From the NCBI GenBank assembly GCA_017457105.1, contig JAFTIA010000020.1, positions 1 through 35,115 of the forward strand: a stretch of DNA of 35,115 nt, written 5' to 3'. The notes beneath the pieces were generated by a model. It had not been told where the DNA came from and did no database searches. It was given only the letters and a program-made list of their open reading frames with translations. Positions 23,272 to 31,633 of this stretch are shown one piece after another; position 1 is the stretch's first letter; each line of letters begins with the position of its first letter. The stretch is from Lentisphaeria bacterium (lineage in GTDB: Bacteria; Verrucomicrobiota; Lentisphaeria; Victivallales; Victivallaceae). Both the position numbers and the translations under genes were made by a program.

Positions 23272-25410
23272 TCACTTCAAATAAATATCCCGGATACTGG
23301 TAAAATAATTACTGGATGCCGGATCTTTGCCGACGATCCTTAATGTAACATTATTTACGCCCTTTTTCAACATGACTTTTCCCATGGAACGGGGCTCGCA
23401 AAGCACCAGTTTCCCTGCATAGGTGGAGAAGGGTTTGCCGATTTCCTTCCCGTTGACCAGTACCTGCACAATGCCGTAACAATTGAAATTGTTCATGTTC
23501 AAAATCAGTTCCCGTTCTTTCGCTTCCGGCTGGTTCAGCTGAAAATGCAGTTCCCCGCCGGGGGCAGTGCTGCGGAGGAATACGGTGGCTTCCATATCTT
23601 CCAGAACCTTGACCGTTCCTTTTTCCGCCCGGTATTCCAGCTGGACAGCCATAAAACGCTCGGCATTTTCCAGCGTTTTATTGATTTCCCGGCGGAAACG
23701 CAGTGTCTGCACCATTTTCCCGTTGGCAAAGGGAAGGGAGATCACCAGACGGTCCCCGGCGTAACGGCCGAACTTTTCATAGGGATTGAAGCCGGTGACC
23801 CGGGGGCGGACTTCCGCATCATCCGGGAGCATGATCACCAGACCATTCCGGAATTTCAGGATGTTTTGCAGCTCCCTGCCGGTATAAACTTTGTTGAGAT
23901 CCAGTTCTTTTACCGGAGTACTTGCCGTTACCACCGGGAAATGGGCCATGGCAGGAGCATCCGGCGTATTGGTCAGACGGTATTCCAGAGCAAGGGCATC
24001 CTCTTCCGGGCGTACGGTTACGGCACAGTGATTCTTCCCGTAGGTCATTTCCACCGTATTGCCGCTGATTTTGGCACTGTCCGGCAGATATTTCAACGGT
24101 TTTTTGTTGATAAAATCCGGATCAGTTTTCTTGTAATCCGGCTGGAACGATGCCGGATCGCCAAAGGTGAAGGTGGAGAAATAGGGCTGCATTTTGCTGT
24201 TGCCGCCGGAACCGATCACGCCCAGTCCGTCAATGGCGATCTCCACATGGGTCTGGCGATCCATGATCCAGCGGACAGGATAGGCCGGGCAGCAGTAGCT
24301 TGACAATGCCCACTGATACGGTGCAGAACGGACTACGGAGAACATCTTGTCCTGCGAATCATACCGGCTGGCCGCCGCCGGAGCGGGGGCGGCTTCTCCC
24401 TGACCGCCGTTCCACAGCATGGCGGCCGCATAATCACCGCTGACTGCAGTGTTTGACCGCATGTGCCGCCCCATTTGCTGCAGGAGGTATTGGCGGCCTT
24501 CCGGCGTATAGGTGAAGCCCACATTGCCGCTTCTGCGGGTGGCGGAATAGGCGTTGCGTTCATCAATAACAGATACGGATGTTCCATCCTGCCAGAGCAA
24601 CGCGGAGTGGAATTTGGCCCCCCGTTTGAGTGCTTGCAGGACTACCAGATCTTTGGCGTAGCTGTAATAAAGACCCAACGCTTCCAGATAGTAGGTGTTG
24701 TAAATCACCACCGGCCCGTAATGTTCGCTCCAGAAGCCGTCCGCAGTCTGTTTGGCGCAGACCCGGTGCATAAAGTTCCGGGCGGTGTCTTGCCAGTCTT
24801 TGTTGTCAAACAGAACCCCCGCCAGATAAAGGCCGGAGGCGTTCAAGGCTGTGATATTATGCGTTCCCTTGCCTTTGCAGGAGTTGACGATGTGGCTGTA
24901 CCCGAGTTTCAGGCCTTTTTCCCACTTTGCTCTGGAGGTCTCCGGCAGGGCATCCTTCACAATGGAATAAGCCCGGATCCAGCGGATATAGGTCCATGGC
25001 ATGTGGATCTGCCCCCAGGTGGAGTTGTCCTTTTTGCGGAAGGTCCACATTCCTTTGTCATCCTGTGCTTCCACCAGCCGGTCGCCGGCTTTGGCAATAA
25101 CTTTCAGGAGTGCCGGATCGTGGTAATAGGGATTGCTTTTGCTTTCTGAGCCCCACGCCACTGCAAGCAGAAAAATATCATTCTGATCCAGACATACCCA
25201 GGGTTTTTGCCCCAGTTCCCCGGTTTCCGGGCGGAAAGTGGAAAGGGTGGACGGCACACTCCGTACCACACTTTTTACCAGCCATTCCCGGTCAGGCCAG
25301 CAGTTTGCCCCGGCAGGCTTTTCTGCTTCTTTTTTACAGCAGATGCAACCCGTCAGCAACAGAACTGTTCCCGCCAGTATCGCCGCAGAAAGAATGGGAG
25401 AGTTCTTCAT
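23272..25410 (-). CDS. lipoprotein, putative toroid-fold polysaccharide lyase (paralogue 1)
   Basis: A 712-residue lipoprotein (lipobox LLTGC, Cys22). Residues about 38-310 are helical and resemble an (alpha/alpha) toroid: KPWVCLDQND, RKKDNSTWGQIHMPWTYIRWIRAY, THNI (183-186), WSEHYGPVV (227-235), then SVIDERNAYS (280-289). From about 380 a beta-rich part follows (DRQTHVEI at 384-391, MQPYFSTFTFGDP, HFPVV, RPRVTGFNPYEKFGR), like the beta-sandwich half of PL8/15/17/21-type lyases. The last about 120 residues form another module (VQVLVNGKEIGKP...GKDPASSNYFTSIRDIYLK). His184, Asn185, His230 and Tyr237 are candidate catalytic residues by analogy. I do not recognise a named family; hydrolase action cannot be excluded. 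Fourth of the four paralogues in transcription order. Confidence 0.8.
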   Translation of the reverse strand: MKNSPILSAAILAGTVLLLTGCICCKKEAEKPAGANCWPDREWLVKSVVRSVPSTLSTFRPETGELGQKPWVCLDQNDIFLLAVAWGSESKSNPYYHDPALLKVIAKAGDRLVEAQDDKGMWTFRKKDNSTWGQIHMPWTYIRWIRAYSIVKDALPETSRAKWEKGLKLGYSHIVNSCKGKGTHNITALNASGLYLAGVLFDNKDWQDTARNFMHRVCAKQTADGFWSEHYGPVVIYNTYYLEALGLYYSYAKDLVVLQALKRGAKFHSALLWQDGTSVSVIDERNAYSATRRSGNVGFTYTPEGRQYLLQQMGRHMRSNTAVSGDYAAAMLWNGGQGEAAPAPAAASRYDSQDKMFSVVRSAPYQWALSSYCCPAYPVRWIMDRQTHVEIAIDGLGVIGSGGNSKMQPYFSTFTFGDPASFQPDYKKTDPDFINKKPLKYLPDSAKISGNTVEMTYGKNHCAVTVRPEEDALALEYRLTNTPDAPAMAHFPVVTASTPVKELDLNKVYTGRELQNILKFRNGLVIMLPDDAEVRPRVTGFNPYEKFGRYAGDRLVISLPFANGKMVQTLRFRREINKTLENAERFMAVQLEYRAEKGTVKVLEDMEATVFLRSTAPGGELHFQLNQPEAKERELILNMNNFNCYGIVQVLVNGKEIGKPFSTYAGKLVLCEPRSMGKVMLKKGVNNVTLRIVGKDPASSNYFTSIRDIYLK

Positions 25411-25419
25411 AAGGAGACC

Positions 25420-27606
25420 TTACTTTTGGGTGTTTTTCAGATAAAAACCACGGAGCCCGATGAAATAATTCTGCGAGGCGGGATCCTTGCCAGTCACCCG
25501 GAAAGTGATGGTGTTTTTGCCCGCCGGGAGCGTCACTTCTCCCACGGAGGTGGGCGGCACCACGGCAATGGCTTTATTGTACCCGTTGACCGGCTTTCCA
25601 ATGGCTTTGCCATTTACCAAAACCTGCACTTTCCCATAGGTGTAGCAACGGGCCAGATCCACCAGCAGTTCCCCTTTGAAGGGTTTTTCCAATGTCACAG
25701 TTGTCACCATTTCCGGACCGGGCGCCGTGGCACGGAGGAAGATGGCATCCAGTTCATCCAGAAACTTGAAAGTGGCTCCGCCTTTGCATTCCACCGGGAG
25801 ATCCGCCGCGGCGAAGTACGGGGCATCAAGAACATCCGCAACCTTGCTCTTGCCGGAAAAGACCAGTTTCTGCACCGGATCTTTTGCCGTAAGCGGCAGG
25901 CTGATGACCAGGCGGGCGCCACCGCCCTTGCCGTATTTTTCATAAGGATTGAATCCCACCACTTCCGGGCGCACCTGTGCCGTATCCGGGATGGTGATGA
26001 TCTGCCCGTTGGAGAAGATGAGTTTGCCGCCGAGGGCTTTCCCCGTATGGATTTTGTTTGCGGCAAGAGGATTGCCCTTGGCATCCGTGGCTTCTGCCGG
26101 GATTACCACCGGGAAATGGGCCATGGCGGGGGCATCCGGAGCGTTGTTGAGTTTGTATTCCAATGTAATCATATCTTTCCCCGGAATGACCGTGACCTGA
26201 CACTGGTTTTTCCCGTAAGTCAGTGCGACTGTGTTCCCGGTGATTTTGGCATGATCCGGCACATAACGGAGGTTGGATTTGGGATAGAAATCCGGATCGG
26301 TTTTCGTAAGATCCGGCTGGAAGGAATCCGGATCCCCGAAGGTGAAGGTGGAATAATAGGGCTGCATTTTGGCATTGCCGCCGGACCCGATCACGCCCAT
26401 CCGGTCATGACCGATTTCCACATGGGTCTGGCGGTCCATCATCCAGCGGCTTCTCGGGACTTTGCAGCTGTAAGCGGAAAGTGCCCACTGGTACGGCGCA
26501 GAACGTGCCACCAGAAATTGACCGTCTTTGGAGAGATAGCTGGAGGTTTCGCCGGGTTTGGGGGCCAGTTCGCCGGTGACACCCTCCAGCAGCAGGTGCG
26601 CCGCCAGTTCCATATTGATGGGACGGCGTTTCCGGTAACTCTGCTCCAGCTGCTGTGCCAGATAACGGCGGCCTTCCGGAGAACAGGTGAAGCCCACATT
26701 GCCTACACGGCGGGTGCGGGAGTAATAGTTGCGTTCATCCACCACCGACACGGCGGAACCATCCGGCCAAAGCACCGCATTGTGGAACTGCGCCCCCCGG
26801 GTGAGAGCTTCCAATGCCACCGGATCTTTGGAATAGTGGTAATAGATCCCAAGAGCTTCCAGGTAAACAAAGTTATAACTGACCACCGGGCCGTGATTTT
26901 CCGTCCAGAACCCGTCCTTCGCCTGCCGGGAGACCAGCAGATGCATGAGTTTTTGTGAAATTTTGCACCATTCCGGCATGTTGAACGCCAGCCCCGCCAC
27001 GTACAGCCCGGCGGCATGATAGACCGTAATATTATGCGTACCTGTACCGCTGCAGTAGCCTGCAATGTACTTGTACCCCAGAAGCAGCCCTTTTTCCCAC
27101 TTTGCCTTTGAGGCCGGGGGGAGGGCGTCTTTCACCAGATTATAAGTACGGATCCAGCGGGTGAAGGTCCACGGCATGTGGATCTGCCCCCAGGTGGAAT
27201 TGTCTTTCTTGCGGAAAGTCCACATCCCCTTTGCGTCCTGCGCATCCACCAGTTTTTCACCGGCTTTGGCAATGACTTTCAGGAGTTCCGGACTGTGGTA
27301 GTAGGGGTTGTTTTTGTCAGGCGTAGCCCAGGCGACTGCCAGAGAAAACATCTGATTCTGATCCTGACAGATCCAGGGTTTTTCCCCGAATTCCCCTGTT
27401 TTGTGATCATAGCTGCTCAAGAGGCTCGGGACACCCTTGACAACACTGTCCACCAGCCATGCCCGATCCGGCCAGATGGCGGATTCCGGGGCTTCCTGAA
27501 CTTTTGCGGCTTTGCATTCTGCGGGTTTGTCGCAGGCGCAGCCTGCCGCAAGCAGGAGCGATCCTGAAAACAGAAGCAATTTTACAGATGCGGATGTTTT
27601 CTTCAT
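25420..27606 (-). CDS. lipoprotein, putative toroid-fold polysaccharide lyase (paralogue 2)
   Basis: A 728-residue lipoprotein (lipobox LAAGC, Cys23), same architecture as paralogue 1. Conserved elements: KPWICQDQNQ, RKKDNSTWGQIHMPWTFTRW, THNI (190-193), WTENHGPVVSYN (234-245), DERNYYS (290-296), MDRQTHVEI and RPEVVGFNPYEKYGK. In the WTE-GPVV motif His has moved one place (ENHGP instead of EHYGP). The C-terminal module (about 600-728: LRATAPGPEMVTTVTLEKP, VQVLVNGKAIGKP, GKDPASQNYFIGLRGFYLK) is homologous to that of paralogue 1. AAAGGA precedes ATG 27606. The 9-bp gap to the next gene indicates cotranscription. Probably on the periplasmic face or cell surface. Confidence 0.8.
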   Translation of the reverse strand: MKKTSASVKLLLFSGSLLLAAGCACDKPAECKAAKVQEAPESAIWPDRAWLVDSVVKGVPSLLSSYDHKTGEFGEKPWICQDQNQMFSLAVAWATPDKNNPYYHSPELLKVIAKAGEKLVDAQDAKGMWTFRKKDNSTWGQIHMPWTFTRWIRTYNLVKDALPPASKAKWEKGLLLGYKYIAGYCSGTGTHNITVYHAAGLYVAGLAFNMPEWCKISQKLMHLLVSRQAKDGFWTENHGPVVSYNFVYLEALGIYYHYSKDPVALEALTRGAQFHNAVLWPDGSAVSVVDERNYYSRTRRVGNVGFTCSPEGRRYLAQQLEQSYRKRRPINMELAAHLLLEGVTGELAPKPGETSSYLSKDGQFLVARSAPYQWALSAYSCKVPRSRWMMDRQTHVEIGHDRMGVIGSGGNAKMQPYYSTFTFGDPDSFQPDLTKTDPDFYPKSNLRYVPDHAKITGNTVALTYGKNQCQVTVIPGKDMITLEYKLNNAPDAPAMAHFPVVIPAEATDAKGNPLAANKIHTGKALGGKLIFSNGQIITIPDTAQVRPEVVGFNPYEKYGKGGGARLVISLPLTAKDPVQKLVFSGKSKVADVLDAPYFAAADLPVECKGGATFKFLDELDAIFLRATAPGPEMVTTVTLEKPFKGELLVDLARCYTYGKVQVLVNGKAIGKPVNGYNKAIAVVPPTSVGEVTLPAGKNTITFRVTGKDPASQNYFIGLRGFYLKNTQK

Positions 27607-27621
27607 TTGATTGAGTTCCTT

Positions 27622-29445
27622 TTATTGATCTATCGTAGTTAAACGAATATTTTTCTTACCTGCATGAAATGCGGCGGATGCTTTGCTGCCTTTGGAAAAA
27701 ATCAGTTTCTGCACCGGATTTTTTTCCGGAAGCGGCAGGCTGATGACCAGCCGTGACCCGTTGCTTTTGCCGTATTTGTGATAAGGACTGAAGCCCGTAA
27801 CTTTGGGGCGAACCTGCGCATTTGCCGGGATGGTGATGATCATGCCGTTGCGGAAACGCAATTCTCCACCAAGATCTTTCCCGGTATAGACTTTGTTTTC
27901 TGCAAGATTCTGCCCGTCAGCCCCTGCCGCCGGGCCGGGGAGGATCACCGGGAAATGGGCCATGGCCGGTGCATCCGGTGTATTGTTGAGCTTGTATTCC
28001 AGAGTAAGGGAATCGTCTGCGGGAATAACTGAAACCTGACACTGGTTTTTTCCGTATGTCAGTACAACTGTGTTTTCTATGATTTTTGCGCTGTCCGGCA
28101 CATAGAGGAGTTTGGTTTTGGGGAAGAAATGGGGTGCCGTTGTGGTGTGATCCGGCTGGAAAGAATCCGGATCACCAAAGGTAAATGTGGAAAAATACGG
28201 CTGCATTTTGGTGTTGCCGCCGGGGCCGATTACCCCCAGTTTATCATGGCAGAACTCCACATGGGTCTGCCGATCCATGAACCAGCGGTTTTTGACAGGT
28301 TTGCAGTTGTATGCGGAAAGGACCCACTGGTACGGTGCAGAACGCGCCACCAGAAAATTTCCATCATTGGAAAGGTATTTTGATGTTTTGCCGGGGATGG
28401 GAGCCAGTTCACCGGAATCCCCTTCCAGCAGAAAAGTTGCCGCCACATCCATATTGATGGGGGCTTTTTTCCGGTAAAACGGCCCCAGCTGCTGTTCCAG
28501 ATAACGGCGGCCCTCCGGCGTAAAGGTGAAGCCCACATTGCCCATGCGGCGGGAGCGGGAGTAGCCGCTGCGTTCGTCCACCACCGAGGCAATCGTGCCA
28601 TCGGGCCACCGCAGTACATTATGGAATTGCGCCCCCCGGGTGAGGGCTTCTTTTACGACCGGATCTTTGGCGTAATGGTAATAGATCCCCAGTCCATCCA
28701 GATAGACATAGTTATAGACGACCACCGGGCCGTTATGCTCCGTCCAGAAGCCGTCCGCCGACTGCCGGGAGACCAGAAGGCGCATCAATTTGGCAGCAAT
28801 GGTTTTCCATTCTGCCTGATCGAAAGTGATTCCTGCCACATATAATCCTGCCGCAAGATAAATCGCAATATTATGGGTATTTGTGCCGCTGCAGAATTCA
28901 GCAATATATTTGTAGCCCAGAAGCAGCCCTTTTTCCCATTTTGCTCTGGATTCGGGAGGAAGAGCATCTTTTACCAGATTGTATGTCCGGATCCAGCGGG
29001 TGTAAGTCCACGCCATGTGGGTATAGCCCCAGGTGGAATTGTCTTTTTTGCGGTAGATCCACCGGCCTTTATCGTCCTGTTCATCCACCAGTTTTTCCCC
29101 GGCTTTGGCAATGGCTTTCAGAATTTCCGGGCTTTGATAGTAGGGGTTGTTTTTGCCGGGTGTTGCCCAGGCGACAGCCAGGGGGAACATCACCTGCTGA
29201 TCGTTGCAGATCCACGGCTTGGTGCCGAATTCCCCCGTTTGGGGATCGTAACTTTTGAGGACATCCGGGATGCCTTTGACAATGCTGTCAAGCAGCCAGT
29301 CCCGGTCCGGCCAGACGGCGGTTGCCGCAGACGGCTGCTTTTCAGCGGCTTTGTACTCTGCAAGCGTATTTGCGGCACTTTTTGCGGTCAGCAGAAGTGA
29401 ACCGGAAATCAGAAGCAGTTTGAAGTACAAAGCCGTATTTTTCAT
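27622..29445 (-). CDS. putative toroid-fold polysaccharide lyase (paralogue 3, shortened)
   Basis: A 607-residue paralogue. The toroid and beta parts are complete (KPWICNDQQV, RKKDNSTWGYTHMAWTYTRW, THNIAIYLAAGLY, WTEHNGPVVVYN, DERSGYS in place of DERNxYS, MDRQTHVEF, RPKVTGFSPYHKYGK). Two departures: the lipobox LAAGC of paralogue 2 reads LTAKS here (Lys22-Ser23), so it should be released by signal peptidase I rather than lipid-anchored; and the C-terminal module is missing. After LIFSKGSKASAAFHAGK the protein ends KNIRLTTIDQ, which matches the very end of paralogue 4 (KNIRLTPMEK), so it looks like a deletion that removed a C-terminal shared module. AAAGGATA precedes ATG 29445. Confidence 0.8.
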   Translation of the reverse strand: MKNTALYFKLLLISGSLLLTAKSAANTLAEYKAAEKQPSAATAVWPDRDWLLDSIVKGIPDVLKSYDPQTGEFGTKPWICNDQQVMFPLAVAWATPGKNNPYYQSPEILKAIAKAGEKLVDEQDDKGRWIYRKKDNSTWGYTHMAWTYTRWIRTYNLVKDALPPESRAKWEKGLLLGYKYIAEFCSGTNTHNIAIYLAAGLYVAGITFDQAEWKTIAAKLMRLLVSRQSADGFWTEHNGPVVVYNYVYLDGLGIYYHYAKDPVVKEALTRGAQFHNVLRWPDGTIASVVDERSGYSRSRRMGNVGFTFTPEGRRYLEQQLGPFYRKKAPINMDVAATFLLEGDSGELAPIPGKTSKYLSNDGNFLVARSAPYQWVLSAYNCKPVKNRWFMDRQTHVEFCHDKLGVIGPGGNTKMQPYFSTFTFGDPDSFQPDHTTTAPHFFPKTKLLYVPDSAKIIENTVVLTYGKNQCQVSVIPADDSLTLEYKLNNTPDAPAMAHFPVILPGPAAGADGQNLAENKVYTGKDLGGELRFRNGMIITIPANAQVRPKVTGFSPYHKYGKSNGSRLVISLPLPEKNPVQKLIFSKGSKASAAFHAGKKNIRLTTIDQ

Positions 29446-29458
29446 CGGTTATATCCTT

Positions 29459-31633
29459 TTATTTCTCCATGGGGGTCAACCGGATATTTTTCAGCGAAAA
29501 TTCCCGTTCCCCATTGAGAGCGGCAATGGCATAGTGGAATTCCAGCATCGTGACTTCTTCATCAGGAGAAGCCGTGATCTGCTTGGCAATGTGTTTGAAT
29601 CCGTTGCCGCACCCTGGGAGGGGGATGGCGATGGATTTGGTCACTTTGCCGGTCTTTCCGAAATAATGCAATCCGGAGAAAACCGTTTTTCCGTCAGCCG
29701 TTTTGCCTTTGATATAAAAGTTATCTCTGCGGCCTACATTGGGAGAATCAAAATCCAGCTTCAGCATTTTCCCGTTGACTTTGGAAGGCATGATGTCGAT
29801 CCGTGCCACGAGATAAGCGGATCTCTTGTCGCCGCCTTTCCCGGAAACGACCAGCGCGCCATCTTTGCATTCGGCTTTGCATTCCTTGCCCCAGACAGGG
29901 TTGCAGCGGACACGCTGCATATTGCCGTTCCACAGCATTTCCGTGGAAAACTGGGGGACAACTTCTTCAATGCGGATCCGTGCTTTGGGATTTGCCGCAG
30001 AAAGCGGAATGGAGATCACCATCCGGGGGGCAAGCCCCTTGCCGAATTTCTGATACGGATAAAATGCCGGAACATCTCTGCGGATCTGGGCGTTATCCGG
30101 CACAATGGCGATCAAGCCGGTGCGGATCACCAGTTTGCCATTCAGTTCCTTGCCGGTAACCATTTTCTGTTCCGGCGGGAAAAGTTTGCCGTCAGCCGAC
30201 TTGATGTCGGTCATTCGCAAGAGCTGCAAATGCGCCATGGCAGGTTTGTCGGGCGTATTTTTCAGCGCAAAATCCACATTGATCGCCTTATCTTCCGGCG
30301 TTACCGTGATGGCCGTCTGATTTTTCCCGTAGGTCAAATCAAGCGTGTTGCCGTTCAGCTCGCCCTGCGTGGCATACCACTGCAGGGGGATGTCGGGGAG
30401 GAATTTCGGCTTTTCGGTGGTGTAGTCCGGCTGCAGAGAGTCCGGATCACCGAATGTGAAGTTGGAGTAATACGGCTGCATACGGGTGTTGCCGCCGCCT
30501 GCAAAAAGACCGAACTTTTCGTGATAGATCTCCACATGGTTCTGCCGTTCCATGATCCAGCGGGAATGGTTGGGCTTGCAGGCGTAGGCAGAGATGCACC
30601 ACTGCCAGACACCATGCGTATTCATGGAGAACTTCTTGTCTTTCGAGAGGAAACTGCCATTGCCGGTAATGGGCGACTTGGTTTCCCCGGGGGTGCCCAT
30701 GTACAGGATATGTCCGGCATTGTCCGGATGCAGCGGCTGGATGGCGGTAACTTTATCCATATACCAGCGGCCTTCCGGCGTGAACGCAAAGCCGATGGTG
30801 CCTATGCGGACACCGGCGCTGTAAGGATTGCGTTCGTCAATGACCGAAGCAGAACTGCCGTTCTTCCACAGGACCGCCGCATGGAACAGATTGCCTTTGG
30901 CCATGGCTTCCAGCGCGATCGGATCTTTGGAGTAATAGTAGTAGATCCCCAGTGCCTGCAGATAGACCATGTTGTAGCCTACCACCGGCCCGTAGTGTTC
31001 GGTCCAGAAGCCATCTTCCGCCTGACGGGCGACCAGACGGGCAAAAAAGTTCTTTGCAAAATTCTTCCACTCGTCATTGTTGAAGGCGATGCCGGCAGCG
31101 TACAACCCCGCCGCATGATAGGCGGCAATGTTGTGCGTATAGCCCTTGTTGATCGCAGGAGCAATGTGCTTGTAGCCCAGAAGAAGGCCTTTTTCCCACA
31201 TGGCTCTGCTTTCCGGCGGGAGGTGATCTTTTACAATAAGATACGCCTGGATCCACCGGGTGTACGTCCACGGCATGTGGATGGGGCCCCAGGTGGAGTT
31301 GTCCTTCTTGCGGAAGATCCACATCCCGTTGACATCCTGCTCATTGACCAGTTTTTCGCCGCCTTTGGCAATGGCCTGGAGCAGTTTTGCATCCCGGTAA
31401 TAGGGGTTTTCCGGGGATTTGGTATCCCAGAGGACCGAAAGCCAGAAAAGAACATTCTGGTCATTGCAGATCCAGGGCTTGCTGCCGAATTCCCCGCTGT
31501 CCGCACGGAAACTTTTCAGGGTAGCCGGTGCATGTGTTACCAAAACTTTCAGCAGTTGCTCCCTGTCCGGCCAGGTTCCGGCCAGGACAAGGACTGCTGA
31601 CGAAAGCAACAATGCTGTCAGAAATTTTTTCAC
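29459..31633 (-). CDS. putative toroid-fold polysaccharide lyase fused to the shared module (paralogue 4)
   Basis: A 724-residue exported protein with signal peptide MKKFLTALLLSSAVLVLA and no lipobox. Toroid and beta parts resemble the other three (KPWICNDQNV, RKKDNSTWGPIHMPWTYTRW, THNIAAYHAAGLY, WTEHYGPVVGYN, VIDERNPYS, MERQNHVEI, MQPYYSNFTFGDP). The C-terminus differs: about 565-724 is a copy of the cluster's shared module (MLWNGN start, ECKDGALVVSGKGGDKRSAY, DNFYIKGKTADGK, HIAKQITASPDEEVTMLEFHY, FSLKNIRLT end). The start codon is GTG at 31633, overlapping the TGA of the propeller gene (GTGA, 31630-31633), so translation is coupled. First of the four toroid genes in transcription order and the most divergent. 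Confidence 0.8.
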   Translation of the reverse strand: MKKFLTALLLSSAVLVLAGTWPDREQLLKVLVTHAPATLKSFRADSGEFGSKPWICNDQNVLFWLSVLWDTKSPENPYYRDAKLLQAIAKGGEKLVNEQDVNGMWIFRKKDNSTWGPIHMPWTYTRWIQAYLIVKDHLPPESRAMWEKGLLLGYKHIAPAINKGYTHNIAAYHAAGLYAAGIAFNNDEWKNFAKNFFARLVARQAEDGFWTEHYGPVVGYNMVYLQALGIYYYYSKDPIALEAMAKGNLFHAAVLWKNGSSASVIDERNPYSAGVRIGTIGFAFTPEGRWYMDKVTAIQPLHPDNAGHILYMGTPGETKSPITGNGSFLSKDKKFSMNTHGVWQWCISAYACKPNHSRWIMERQNHVEIYHEKFGLFAGGGNTRMQPYYSNFTFGDPDSLQPDYTTEKPKFLPDIPLQWYATQGELNGNTLDLTYGKNQTAITVTPEDKAINVDFALKNTPDKPAMAHLQLLRMTDIKSADGKLFPPEQKMVTGKELNGKLVIRTGLIAIVPDNAQIRRDVPAFYPYQKFGKGLAPRMVISIPLSAANPKARIRIEEVVPQFSTEMLWNGNMQRVRCNPVWGKECKAECKDGALVVSGKGGDKRSAYLVARIDIMPSKVNGKMLKLDFDSPNVGRRDNFYIKGKTADGKTVFSGLHYFGKTGKVTKSIAIPLPGCGNGFKHIAKQITASPDEEVTMLEFHYAIAALNGEREFSLKNIRLTPMEK

